Origin: Arcuatula senhousia
Taxonomy: Eukaryota; Mollusca; Bivalvia; Mytilida; Mytilidae
DNA: 64,000 nucleotides
Reading direction: 5' to 3'
NCBI GenBank assembly: GCA_963971305.1
Contig: CAXARO010001031.1
Coordinates: 55,837-119,836, forward strand
Part shown: positions 46,769-59,884 of the stretch, in pieces
Position numbering within the stretch: position 1 is the first letter of the stretch
Layout: every line of letters begins with the position of its first letter
Notes under the pieces: model-generated
What the model was told of the DNA's origin: nothing
Seen by the model: the letters and a program-made list of their open reading frames with translations, nothing else
The model's database searches: none
Translations under genes and position numbers: made by a program

Positions 46769-47885
46769 CTTTTAAAAAGAAAAAGATGACAATGTGTGAT
46801 TTAAAACAAGTAACAAATATAAGTATTAAATAAGCACATGGAATGCCTAGAATATAGTTATTTGCACATCTAAATAAGGTAGAACCCTGAGTATATTTAG
46901 CTTTGAAGCAAAGTCATTCTTTAATTTCTTTCAAACCAAGTTAGCTTGAATACCAGTTTCATTTTTATATGGTTTGTTCAATGTTTTTTTTCATACAGGT
47001 TAAGTTGGACTTTTAATAATGTGAATTATCTCAAATTAATAAACATGTTTATGTCGTGTTTAAGATTGCATATGTTGTTACCAATCACATGTTCATAATT
47101 AACAATCCCACATTTAAACGGTTGTGGAGGTGATAATGATATTTGACACAATATTAAATACCTGCACGGTAGTGTGATTGTCAGACTGTAAGTCCCTCCA
47201 TCATTTCTTGGCAGAAGACAAAAAAAGAACAAGAACAGATTATAGGTCCCCTACATGTTGAAAAGTGCTAAGCTGGTTAAAGAAAAAAAATTGAACAGGA
47301 AGAAAAATTCTATAAAATATGAAAACAGCTTGCAACCTATGGTAACCCTATATTTGATCTTCCACTTTGGTTGATTTTCCGGTATATCTTGTTTTTTCCT
47401 AAGTAAACTAAATAAAACTTGATCCCGATAAGCATACACAAATAATGAAATGTTTTCATCAGATGCCCCAAGAAATGGTCTTAATAGATGCTTACTTCTT
47501 GTTTGTATCCTTGAAAGAGGCTTGTGAGTCTACATACATTGATGACATTTTTAAAACTGATAGCAAATAATTCTCTGTGAAAAGTAACATTTTTTTACCT
47601 ATTAATGGAAAGTAGTTCTATTTTTAAGACAGGCATGAAATTGGAAAGTCATCAATTAGAGGTTGTGTGCAAAATTTCAGGAGGCTACCAAAAACAGTTT
47701 TCGAAAAAGTGTTATGAAAAAGTGTGAATGATACATGGAGATACAAACAGTCACAGAATGTCCACATCCCTGCTCCACGTCAAAAGAGGATTTCTTATAT
47801 GTCCATAATACACTGCCATGTATTTTTATATGAGAAAGGGGGGTGAATATCAGGTTTACCATCCTGACAAGTTGGTAACAGTACC

Positions 47886-48253
47886 TAGTGTTGGGCAATC
47901 GGAAATATTTCATAATCGATCATCGGAAATAATCGGTAGATCATAATCGATTAATAATCGATTCTAATCGAAAAGTATGTTTTGGGAACACTTTTATCAA
48001 CTTGAGAAATGTAAAAAAATCATGTATATCAAAAAAAAAAATTTTTCCATGACAAACTGTAAATCTATAGGTTTCAATTACAATTTATTAAATTAACTTC
48101 CAAATATCAATGTTATATAAGGCTTTTTTGAAGAAAATACCTTAATTCTATTATTTTCCAATTAATCGATTATTGATTTCATAATCGATTAGTAACATCG
48201 GCAACTCATTTCTATTAGATAAACCGATTATTGGATTAATCGTTACATCACTA
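47886..48253. mobile_element. hAT-like MITE, 368 bp, at the exon C donor of copy 4
   Basis: Termini TAGTGTTGGGCAATCGG and the inverse of a TAGTGATG end, flanked by the 8-bp duplication acagtacc (47878-47885 and 48254-48261). The interior is full of aatcgat and taatcg motifs. An 8-bp duplication and a TAGTG end fit hAT. Confidence 0.83.
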
Positions 48254-48260
48254 ACAGTAC

Positions 48261-48615
48261 CTCCATTGTGAGAATCATCTGCCCTCTTGGAGACACTGCT
48301 TTCATCCACAGCCTTTTCTTTTCTTGCAAAAAATGAAGTAAGATCCAGTATTTCCCCTAAAAATATAACAATAGCTTAAATTATTAACATGCTTCTACTT
48401 GAGGTTGCATACAAAATTTTAATAATCTTTGATTACTTAGAATACACATTAGTGCACTTGTCACTAATCTGCATAGCTATACTCACCCGTATAAGAGCGA
48501 TTGTTAACTATAAACATGTGATCCCTAACTATGTGTGCGATCTTTAACCAGGCGAAAATATTTTCAATTGGACGAGTTAATATACATGTAAGTGTTTTCC
48601 TTCCCCTGATCATTG
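48261..48615 (-). CDS. B-C exon pair, array copy 4
   Basis: B 48615-48487, C 48356-48261, open. The MITE begins right behind exon C, but the duplicated target restores the gtactgt donor, so splicing remains possible. Confidence 0.62.
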
Positions 48616-49745
48616 CTTTTAAAAAGAAAAAGATGACAATGTGTGATTTAAAACAAGTAACAAATATAAGTATTAAATAAGCACATGGAATGCCTAGAAT
48701 ATAGTTATTTGCACATCTAAATAAGGTAGAACCCTGAGTATATTTAGCTTTGAAGCAAAGTCATTCTTTAATTTCTTTCAAACCAAGTTAGCTTGAATAC
48801 CAGTTTCATTTATATATGGTTTGTTCAATGTTTTTTTTTCATACAGGTTAAGTTGGACTTTTAATAATGTGAATTATCTCAAATTAATAAACATGTTTAT
48901 GTCGTGTTTAAGATTGCATATGTTGTTACCAATCACATGTTCATAATTAACAATCCCACATTTACAGTTGTAGAGGTGATAATGATATTTGACACAATAT
49001 TAAATACCTGCACGGTAGTGTGATTGTCAGACTGTAAGGGACCATTACAAAGTCCCTCCATCATTTCTTGGCAGAAGACAAAAAAAGAACAAGAACAGAT
49101 TATAGGTCCCCTACATGTTGAAAAGTGCTAAGCTGGTTAAAGAAAAAAAATTGAACAGGAAGAAAAATTCTATAAAATATGAAAACAGCTTGCAACCTAT
49201 GGTAACCCTATATTTGATCTTCCACTTTGGTTGATTTTCCGGTATATCTTGTTTTTTCCTAAGTAAACTAAATAAAACTTGATCCCGATAAGCATACACA
49301 AATAATGAAATGTTTTCATCAGATGCCCCAAGAAATGGTCTTAATAGATGCTTACTTCTTGTTTGTATCCTTGAAAGAGGCTTGTGAGTCTACATACATT
49401 GATGACATTTTTAAAACTGATAGCAAATAATTCTCTGTGAAAAGTAACATTTTTTTACCTATTAATGGAAAGTAGTTCTATTTTTAAGACAGGCATGAAA
49501 TTGGAAAGTCATCAATTAGAGGTTGTGTGCAAAATTTCAGGAGGCTACCAAAAACAGTTTTCGAAAAAGTGTTATGAAAAAGTGTGAATGATACATTGAG
49601 ATACAAACAGTCACAGAATGTCCACATCCCTGCTCCACGTCAAAAGAGGATTTCTTATATGTCCATAATACACTGCCATGTATTTTTATATGAGAAAGGG
49701 GGGTGAATATCAGGTTTACCATCCTGACAAGTTGGTAACAGTACC

Positions 49746-50113
49746 TAGTGTTGGGCAATCGGAAATATTTCATAATCGATCATCGGAAATAATCGGTAGA
49801 TCATAATCGATTAATAATCGATTCTAATCGAAAAGTATGTTTTGGGAACACTTTTATCAACTTGAGAAATGTAAAAAAATCATGTATATCAAAAAAAAAA
49901 ATTTTTCCATGACAAACTGTAAATCTATAGGTTTCAATTACAATTTATTAAATTAACTTCCAAATATCAATGTTATATAAGGCTTTTTTGAAGAAAATAC
50001 CTTAATTCTATTATTTTCCAATTAATCGATTATTGATTTCATAATCGATTAGTAACATCGGCAACTCATTTCTATTAGATAAACCGATTATTGGATTAAT
50101 CGTTACATCACTA
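49746..50113. mobile_element. hAT-like MITE, 368 bp, second copy by tandem duplication
   Basis: Same sequence, same position and same acagtacc flanks as 47886-48253, 1860 bp further on. It arose by duplication of the whole array unit, not by a second insertion. Confidence 0.85.
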
Positions 50114-50120
50114 ACAGTAC

Positions 50121-50475
50121 CTCCATTGTGAGAATCATCTGCCCTCTTGGAGACACTGCTTTCATCCACAGCCTTTTCTTTTCTTGCAAAAAATGAAGTA
50201 AGATCCAGTATTTCCCCTAAAAATATAACAATAGCTTAAATTATTAACATGCTTCTACTTGAGGTTGCATACAAAATTTTAATAATCTTTGATTACTTAG
50301 AATACACATTAGTGCACTTGTCACTAATCTGCATAGCTATACTCACCCGTATAAGAGCGATTGTTAACTATAAACATGTGATCCCTAACTATGTGTGCGA
50401 TCTTTAACCAGGCGAAAATATTTTCAATTGGACGAGTTAATATACATGTAAGTGTTTTCCTTCCCCTGATCATTG
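50121..50475 (-). CDS. B-C exon pair, array copy 5
   Basis: B 50475-50347, C 50216-50121. The unit is nearly identical to copy 4 (one change seen at about 49595), so this duplication is the youngest visible. Confidence 0.62.
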
Positions 50476-51611
50476 CTTTTAAAAAGAAAAAGATGACAAT
50501 GTGTGATTTAAAACAAGTAACAAATATAAGTATTAAATAAGCACATGGAATGCCTAGAATATAGTTATTTGCACATCTAAATAAGGTAGAACCCTGAGTA
50601 TATTTAGCTTTGAAGCAAAGTCATTCTTTAATTTCTTTCAAACCAAGTTAGCTTGAATACCAGTTTCATTTATATATGGTTTGTTCAATGTTTTTTTTTC
50701 ATACAGGTTAAGTTGGACTTTTAATAATGTGAATTATCTCAAATTAATAAACATGTTTATGTCGTGTTTAAGATTGCATATGTTGTTACCAATCACATGT
50801 TCATAATTAACAATCCCACATTTAAACGGTTGTAGAGGTGATAATGATATTTGACACAATATTAAATACCTGCACGGTAGTGTGATTGTCAGACTGTAAG
50901 GGACCATTACAAAGTCCCTCCATCATTTCTTGGCAGAAGACAAAAAAAGAACAAGAACAGATTATAGGTCCCCTACATGTTGAAAAGTGCTAAGCTGGTT
51001 AAAGAAAAAAAATTGAACAGGAAGAAAAATTCTATAAAATATGAAAACAGCTTGCAACCTATGGTAACCCTATATTTGATCTTCCACTTTGGTTGATTTT
51101 CCGGTATATCTTGTTTTTTCCTAAGTAAACTAAATAAAACTTGATCCCGATAAGCATACACAAATAATGAAATGTTTTCATCAGATGCCCCAAGAAATGG
51201 TCTTAATAGATGCTTACTTCTTGTTTGTTTCCTTGAAAGAGGCTTGTGAGTCTACATACATTGATGACATTTTTAAAACTGATAGCAAATAATTCTCTGT
51301 GAAAAGTAACATTTTTTTTACCTATTAATGGAAAGTAGTTCTATTTTTAAGACAGGCATGAAATTGGAAAGTCATCAATTAGAGGTTGTGTGCAAAATTT
51401 CAGGAGGCTACCAAAAACAGTTTTGGAAAAAGTGTTATGAAAAAGTGTGAATGATACATGGAGATACAAACAGTCACAGAATGTCCACATCTCTGCTCCA
51501 CGTCAAAAGAGGATTTCTTAAATGTCCATAATACACTGCCATGTGTTTTTATATGAGAAAGGGGGGGGGGTGAATATCAGGTTTACCATCCTGACAAGTT
51601 GGTAACAGTAC

Positions 51612-51966
51612 CTCCATTGGGAGAATCATCTGCCCTCTTGGAGACACTGCTTTCATCCACAGCCTTTTCTTTTCTTGCAAAAAATGAAGTTAGATCCAGT
51701 ATTTCCCCTAAAAATATAACAATAGCTTAAATTATTAACATGCTTCTACTTGAGGTTGCATACAAAATTTTAATAATCTTTGATTACTTAGAATACACAT
51801 TAGTGCACTTGTCACTAATCTGCATAGCTATACTCACCCGTATAAGAGCGATTGTTAACTATAAACATGTGATCCCTAACTATGTGTGCGATCTTTAACC
51901 AGGCGAAAATATTTTCAATTGGACGAGTTAATATACATGTAAGTGTTTTCCTTCCCCTGATCATTG
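51612..51966 (-). CDS. B-C exon pair, array copy 6
   Basis: B 51966-51838, C 51707-51612, open. C has Pro in place of His near its end (DSPNG) and one silent Leu change. Confidence 0.62.
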
Positions 51967-53012
51967 CTTTTAAAAAGAAAAAGATGACAATGTGTGATTT
52001 AAAACAAGTAACAAATATAAGTATTAAATAAGCACATGGAATGCCTAGAATATAGTTATTTGCACATCTAAATAAGGTAGAACCCTGAGTATATTTAGCT
52101 TTGAAGCAAAGTCATTCTTTAATTTCTTTCAAACCAAGTTAGCTTGAATACCAGTTTCATTTTTATATGGTTTGTTCAATGTTTTTTTTTCATACAGGTT
52201 AAGTTGGACTTTTAATAATGTGAATTATCTCAAATTAATAAACATGTTTATGTCGTGTTTAAGATTGCATATGTTGTTACCAATCACATGTTCATAATTA
52301 ACAATCCCACATTTAAACGGTTGTGGAGGTGATAATGATATTTGACACAATATTAAATACCTGCACGGTAGTGTGATTGTCAGACTGTAAGTCCCTCCAT
52401 CATTTCTTGGCAGAAGACAAAAAAAGAACAAGAACAGATTATAGGTCCCCTACATGTTGAAAAGTGCTAAGCTGGTTAAAGAAAAAAAATTGAACAGGAA
52501 GAAAAATTCTATAAAATATGAAAACAGCTCGCAACCTATGGTAACCCTATATTTGATCTTCCACTTTGGTTGATTTTCCGGTAAATCAGATGCCCCAAGA
52601 AATGGTCTTAATAGATGCTTACTTCTTGTTTGTATCCTTGAAAGAGGCTTATGAGTCTACATACATTGATGACATTTTCAAAACTGATAGCAAATAATTC
52701 TCTGTGAAAAGTAACATTTTTTTTACCTATTAATGGAAAGTAGTTCTATTTTTAAGACAGGCATGAAATTGGAAAGTCATCAATTAGAGGTTGTGTGCAA
52801 AATTTCAGGAGGCTACCAAAAACAGTTTTCGAAGAAGTGTTATGAAAAAGTGTGAATGATACATGGAGATACAAACAGTCACAGAATGTCCACATCCCTG
52901 CTCCACGTCAAAAGAGGATTTCTTAGATGTCCATAACACACTGCCATGTGTTTTTATATGAGAAAGGGGGGTGAATATCAGGTTTACCATCCTGACAAGT
53001 TGGTAACAGTAC

Positions 53013-53367
53013 CTCCATTGTGAGAATCATCTGCCCTCTTGGAGACACTGCTTTCATCCACAGCCTTTTCTTTTCTTGCAAAAAATGAAGTAAGATCCAG
53101 TATTTCCCCTAAAAATATAACAATAGCTTAAATTATTAACATGCTTCTACTTGAGGTTGCATACAAAATTTTAATAATCTTTGATTACTTAGAATACACA
53201 TTAGTGCACTTGTCACTAATCTGCATAGCTATACTCACCCGTATAAGAGCGATTGTTAACTATAAACATGTGATCCCTAACTATGTGTGCGATCTTTAAC
53301 CAGGCGAAAATATTTTCAATTGGACGAGTTAATATACATGTAAGTGTTTTCCTTCCCCTGATCATTG
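53013..53367 (-). CDS. B-C exon pair, array copy 7
   Basis: B 53367-53239, C 53108-53013, open, no amino-acid change noted relative to copy 4. Confidence 0.62.
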
Positions 53368-54429
53368 CTTTTAAAAAGAAAAAGATGACAATGTGTGATT
53401 TAAAACAAGTAACAAATATAAGTATTAAATAAGCACATGGAATGCCTAGAATATAGTTATTTGCACATCTAAATAAGGTAGAACCCTGAGTATATTTAGC
53501 TTTGAAGCAAAGTCATTCTTTAATTTCTTTCAAACCAAGTTAGCTTGAATACCAGTTTCATTTTTATATGGTTTGTTCAATGTTTTTTTTTTTCATACAG
53601 GTTAAGTTGGACTTTTAATAATGTGAATTATCTCAAATTAATAAACATGTTTATGTCGTGTGTAAGATTGCATATGTTGTTACCAATCACATGTTCATAA
53701 TTAACAATCCCACATTTAAACGGTTGTAGAGATGATAATGATATTTGACACAATATTAAATACCTGCACGGTAGTGTGATTGTCAGACTGTAAGGGACCA
53801 TTACAAAGTCCCTCCATCATTTCTTGGCAGAAGACAAAAAAAGAACAAGAACAGATTATAGGTCCCCTACATGTTGAAAAGTGCTAAGCTGGTTAAAGAA
53901 AAAAAATTGAACAGGAAGAAAAATTCTATAAAATATGAAAACAGCTTGCAACCTATGGTAACCCTATATCTGATCTTCCACTTTGGTTGATTTTCCGGTA
54001 AATCAGATGCCCCAAGAAATGGTCTTAATAGATGCTTACTTCTTGTTTGTATCCTTGAAAGAGGCTTGTGAGTCTACATACATTGATGACATTTTCAAAA
54101 CTGATAGCAAATAATTCTCTGTGAAAAGTAACATTTTTTTTACCTATTAATGGAAAGTAGTTCTATTTTTAAGACAGGCATGAAATTGGAAAGTCATCAA
54201 TTAGAGGTTGTGTGCAAAATTTCAGGAGGCTACCAAAAACAGTTTTCGAAAAAGTGTTATGAAAAAGTGTGAATGATACATGGAGATACAAACAGTCACA
54301 GAATGTCCACATCCCTGCTCCACGTCAAAAGAGGATTTCTTAGATGTCCATAACACACTGCCATGTGTTTTTATATGAGAAAGGGGGGTGAATATCAGGT
54401 TTACCATCCTGACAAGTTGGTAACAGTAC

Positions 54430-54784
54430 CTCCATTGTGAGAATCATCTGCCCTCTTGGAGACACTGCTTTCATCCACAGCCTTTTCTTTTCTTGCAAAA
54501 AATGAAGTAAGATCCAGTATTTCCCCTAAAAATATAACAATAGCTTAAATTATTAACATGCTTCTACTTGAGGTTGCATACAAAATTTTAATAATCTTTG
54601 ATTACTTAGAATACACATTAGTGCACTTGTCACTAATCTGCATAGCTATACTCACCCGTATAAGAGCGATTGTTAACTATAAACATGTGATCCCTAACTA
54701 TGTGTGCGATCTTTAACCAGGCGAAAATATTTTCAATTGGACGAGTTAATATACATGTAAGTGTTTTCCTTCCCCTGATCATTG
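54430..54784 (-). CDS. B-C exon pair, array copy 8
   Basis: B 54784-54656, C 54525-54430, open, no amino-acid change noted relative to copy 4. Confidence 0.62.
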
Positions 54785-55844
54785 CTTTTAAAAAGAAAAA
54801 GATGACAATGTGTGATTTAAAACAAGTAACAAATATAAGTATTAAATAAGCACATGGAATGCCTAGAATATAGTTATTTGCACATCTAAATAAGGTAGAA
54901 CCCTGAGTATATTTAGCTTTGAAGCAAAGTCATTCTTTAATTTCTTTCAAACCAAGTTAGCTTGAATACCAGTTTCATTTTTATATGGTTTGTTCAATGT
55001 TTTTTTTTCATACAGGTTAAGTTGGACTTTTAATAATGTGAATTATCTCAAATTAATAAACATGTTTATGTCGTGTTTAAGATTGCATATGTTGTTACCA
55101 ATCACATGTTCATAATTAACGATCCCACATTTAAACGGTTGTAGAGATGATAATGATATTTGACACAATATTAAATACCTGCACGGTAGTGTGATTGTCA
55201 GACTGTAAGGGACCATTACAAAGTCCCTCCATCATTTCTTGGCAGAAGACAAAAAAAGAACAAGAACAGATTATAGGTCCCCTACATGTTGAAAAGTGCT
55301 AAGCTGGTTAAAGAAAAAAAATTGAACAGGAAGAAAAATTCTATAAAATATGAAAACAGCTTGCAACCTATGGTAACCCTATATTTGATCTTCCACTTTG
55401 GTTGATTTTCCGGTAAATCAGATGCCCCAAGAAATGGTCTTAATAGATGCTTACTTCTTGTTTGTATCCTTGAAAGAGGCTTGTGAGTCTACATACATTG
55501 ATGACATTTTCAAAACTGATAGCAAATAATTCTCTGTGAAAAGTAACATTTTTTTTACCTATTAATGGAAAGTAGTTCTATTTTTAAGACAGGCATGATA
55601 TTGGAAAGTCATCAATTAGAGGTTGTGTGCAAAATTTCAGGAGGCTACCAAAAACAGTTTTCGAAAAAGTGTTATGAAAAAGTGTGAATGATACATGGAG
55701 ATACAAACAGTCACAGAATGTCCACATCCCTGCTCCACGTCAAAAGAGGATTTCTTAGATGTCCATAACACACTGCCATGTGTTTTTATATGAGAAAGGG
55801 GGGTGAATATCAGGTTTACCATCCTGACAAGTTGGTAACAGTAC

Positions 55845-56199
55845 CTCCATTGTGAGAATCATCTGCCCTCTTGGAGACACTGCTTTCATCCACAGCCTTT
55901 TCTTTTCTTGCAAAAAATGAAGTAAGATCCAGTATTTCCCCTAAAAATATAACAATAGCTTAAATTATTAACATGCTTCTACTTGAGGTTGCATACAAAA
56001 TTTTAATAATCTTTGATTACTTAGAATACACATTAGTGCACTTGTCACTAATCTGCATAGCTATACTCACCCGTATAAGAGCGATTGTTAACTATAAACA
56101 TGTGATCCCTAACTATGTGTGCGATCTTTAACCAGGCGAAAATATTTTCAATTGGACGAGTTAATATACATGTAAGTGTTTTCCTTCCCCTGATCATTG
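55845..56199 (-). CDS. B-C exon pair, array copy 9
   Basis: B 56199-56071, C 55940-55845, open, no amino-acid change noted relative to copy 4. Confidence 0.62.
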
Positions 56200-57258
56200 C
56201 TTTTAAAAAGAAAAAGATGACAATGTGTGATTTAAAACAAGTAACAAATATAAGTATTAAATAAGCACATGGAATGCCTAGAATATAGTTATTTGCACAT
56301 CTAAATAAGGTAGAACCCTGAGTATATTTAGCTTTGAAGCAAAGTCATTCTTTAATTTCTTTCAAACCAAGTTAGCTTGAATACCAGTTTCATTTTTATA
56401 TGGTTTGTTCAATGTTTTTTTTTTCATACAGGTTAAGTTGGACTTTTAATAATGTGAATTATCTCAAATTAATAAACATGTTTATGTCGTGTTTAAGATT
56501 GCATATGTTGTTACCAATCACATGTTCATAATTAACGATCCCACATTTACAGTTGTAGAGGTGATAATGATATTTGACACAATATTAAATACCTGCACGG
56601 TAGTGTGATTGTCAGACTGTAAGGGACCATTACAAAGTCCCTCCATCATTTCTTGGCAGAAGACAAAAAAAGAACAAGAACAGATTATAGGTCCCCTACA
56701 TGTTGAAAAGTGCTAAGCTGGTTAAAGAAAAAAAATTGAACAGGAAGAAAAATTCTATAAAATATGAAAACAGCTTGCAACCTATGGTAACCCTATATCT
56801 GATCTTCCACTTTGGTTGATTTTCCGGTAAATCAGATGCCCCAAGAAATGGTCTTAATAGATGCTTACTTCTTGTTTGTATCCTTGAAAGAGGCTTGTGA
56901 GTCTACATACATTGATGACATTTTCAAAACTGATAGCAAATAATTCTCTGTGAAAAGTAACATTTTTTTTACCTATTAATGGAAAGTAGTTCTATTTTTA
57001 AGACAGGCATGAAATTGGAAAGTCATCAATTAGAGGTTGTGTGCAAAATTTCAGGAGGCTACCAAAAACAGTTTTCGAAAAAGTGTTATGAAAAAGTGTG
57101 AATGATACATGGAGATACAAACAGTCACAGAATGTCCACATCCCTGCTCCACGTCAAAAGAGGATTTCTTAGATGTCCATAACACACTGCCATGTGTTTT
57201 TATATGAGAAAGGGGGGTGAATATCAGGTTTACCATCCTGACAAGTTGGTAACAGTAC

Positions 57259-57613
57259 CTCCATTGTGAGAATCATCTGCCCTCTTGGAGACACTGCTTT
57301 CATCCACAGCCTTTTCTTTTCTTGCAAAAAATGAAGTAAGATCCAGTATTTCCCCTAAAAATATAACAATAGCTTAAATTATTAACATGCTTCTACTTGA
57401 GGTTGCATACAAAATTTTAATAATCTTTGATTACTTAGAATACACATTAGTGCACTTGTCACTAATCTGCATAGCTATACTCACCCGTATAAGAGCGATT
57501 GTTAACTATAAACATGTGATCCCTAACTATGTGTGCGATCTTTAACCAGGCGAAAACATTTTCAATTGGACGAGTTAATATACATGTAAGTGTTTTCCTT
57601 CCCCTGATCTTTG
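57259..57613 (-). CDS. B-C exon pair, array copy 10
   Basis: B 57613-57485, C 57354-57259, open. B lacks the Met codon (AAG in place of ATG) and has Val for Ile (ENVFAW). It could not serve as a start exon, but still works as an internal exon. Confidence 0.6.
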
Positions 57614-58732
57614 CTATTAAAAAGAAAAAAATGACAATGTGTGATTTAAAACAAGTAACAAATATAAGTATTGAATAAGCACATGGAATGCCTAGAATAT
57701 ACATGTAGTTATTTGCACATCTAAATAAGGAAGAACCCTGAGTTTTTAGCTTTGAAGCAAAATCATTCTTTAATTTCTGTCAAACCAAGTTAGCCTGAAT
57801 ACCAGTTTCATTTCTATATGGTTTGTTCATTTTTTTTTTCATAAGGTTGAGTTAGACTTTTAACAAAGTGAATTCTCTCAAATTAATAAACATGTTTATG
57901 TCGTGTTTAAGATTGCATATGATGTTCATAACTAACAATCCCACATTTAAATGGTTGTAGAGGTGATAATGATATTTGACACAATATTAAATACCTGCAC
58001 GGTAGTGTGATTGTCAGACTGTAAGGGACCATTACAAAGTCCCTCCATCATTTCTTGGCAGAAGACAAAAAAATAACAAGAACAGATTATAGGTCCCCTA
58101 CATGTTGAAAAGTGCTAAGCTGGTTAAAGAAAAAAAATTGAACAGGAAGAAAAATTCTATAAAATATGAAAACAGCTTGCAACCTATGGTAACCCTATAT
58201 TTGATCTTCCACTTTGGTTGATTTTCCGATAAATCTTGTTTTTTCCTAAGTAAACTAAATAAAACTTGATCCTAATAAGCATACACAAATAATGAAATGT
58301 TTTCATCAGATGCCCCAAGAAATGGTCTTAATAGATGCTTACTTCTTGTTTGTATCCTTGAAAGAGGCTTGTGAGTCTACATACATTGATGACATTTTTA
58401 AAACTGATAGCAAATAATTCTCTGTGAAAAGTAACATTTTTTTTACCTATTAATGGAAAGTAGTTCTATTTTTAAGACAGGCATGAAATTGGAAAGTCAT
58501 CAATTAGAGGTTGTGTGCAAAATTTCAGGAGGCTACCAAAAACAGTTTTGGAAAAAGTGTTATGAAAAAGTGTGAATGATACATGGAGATACAAACAGTC
58601 ACAGAATGTCCACATCCCTGCTCCACGTCAAAAGAGGATTTCTTAAATGTCCATAATACACTGCCATGTGTTTTTATATGAGAAAGAGGGGTGAATATCA
58701 GGTTTACCATCCTGACAAGTTAGTAACAGTAC

Positions 58733-59087
58733 CTCTATTTTGAGAATCATCTGCCCTCTTGGAGACACTGCTTTCTTCCACAGCCTTTTCTTTCCTTGCA
58801 AAAAATGAAGTAAGATCCAGTATTTCCCCTAAAAATATAACAATAGCTTAAATTATTAACATACTTCTACTTGAGGTTGCATACAAAATTTTAATAATCT
58901 TTGATTACTTAGAATACACATTAGTGCACTTGTCACTAATCTGCATAGCTATACTCACCCGTATAAGAGCGATTGTTAACTATAAACATGTGATCCCTAA
59001 CTATGTGTGCGATCTTTAACCAGGTGAAAATATTTTCAATTGGACGAGTTAATATACATGTAAGTGTTTTCCTTCCCCTGATCATTG
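58733..59087 (-). CDS. B-C exon pair, array copy 11 (outermost)
   Basis: B 59087-58959, C 58828-58733, open. C ends DSQNR instead of DSHNG; B has FTWLK. With copies 1 and 2 it forms the more diverged edge set of the array. Confidence 0.6.
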
Positions 59088-59884
59088 CTTTTAAAAAGAA
59101 AAAGATGACAATGTGTGATTTAAAACAAGTAAAAAATATAAGTATTGAATATGCACATGGAATGCTTAGAATATAGTTTGCACATTTAAATAAGGTAGAA
59201 CCCTGAGTATATTTAGCTTTGAAGCAAAGTCATTCTTTAATTTCTTTCAAACCAAGTTAGCTTGAATACCAGTTTCATTTCTATATGGTTTGTTCAATGT
59301 TTTTTTTTCATACAGGTTAAGTTGGACTTTTAATAATGTGAATTATCTCAAATTAATAAACATGTTTATGTCGTGTTTAAGATTGCATATGTTGTTACCA
59401 ATCACATGTTCATAATTAACGATCCCACATTTACAGTTGTAGAGGTGATAATGATATTTGACACAATATTAAATGCCTGCACGGTAGTGTGATCGTCAGA
59501 CTGTAAGGGACCATTACAAAGTCCCTCCATCACAAAAAAAATAACAAGAGATTATAGGTCCACTATAAGTTGAAAAGTGCTAAGCTGGTTAAAGAAAAAA
59601 AAATTGAACAGGAAGTAAAATTCTATAAAATATGAAAACAGCTTGCAACCTATGGTAACCCTATATTTGATCTTCCACTTTGGTTGATTTTCCAGTAAAT
59701 CTTGTTAAACGGTTGTAGAGGTGATAATGATATCCACAATATTAAATACCTGCACGGTAGTGTGATCAGCAGACTGTAAGGGACCAATACAAAGTCCCTC
59801 CATCATTTCTTGGCAGAAGACAAAAAATAACAAGAACACATTATAGGTCCCTTACAAGTTGAAAAGTGCTAAGCTGGTAAAAAA

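Larger units (their letters stand above)
42300..59880. repeat. Tandem array of 11 units carrying the B-C exon pair
   Basis: Exon B ends recur at 42999, 45193, 46640, 48487, 50347, 51838, 53239, 54656, 56071, 57485 and 58959, giving steps of 2194, 1447, 1847, 1860, 1491, 1401, 1417, 1415, 1414 and 1474 bp. The first long step includes a family 5b repeat (43405-44110); the 1847 and 1860 steps include the hAT-like MITE. Besides B and C each unit carries conserved non-exonic blocks, among them one with gttttggaaaaagtgttatg. Partial units flank the array at 42300-42390 and 59500-59880. Copies are mostly very similar, with the edge units (1, 2, 11) more diverged than the middle ones. Confidence 0.92.

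Noticed and set aside
49008..49066. Exon-like block 'A' repeated in the array (would read MMEGLCNGPL...)
   Set aside because: It ends in phase 0, which does not fit exon B, its frame is destroyed by a 14-bp deletion in copies near 47192 and 52391, and its acceptor is lost in others.
54222..54407. Repeated 61-codon open frame with SFDVEQGCGHSV in every array unit
   Set aside because: No splice partner in phase; the frame runs through a G run whose length varies between units, so its conservation is explained by recent duplication.
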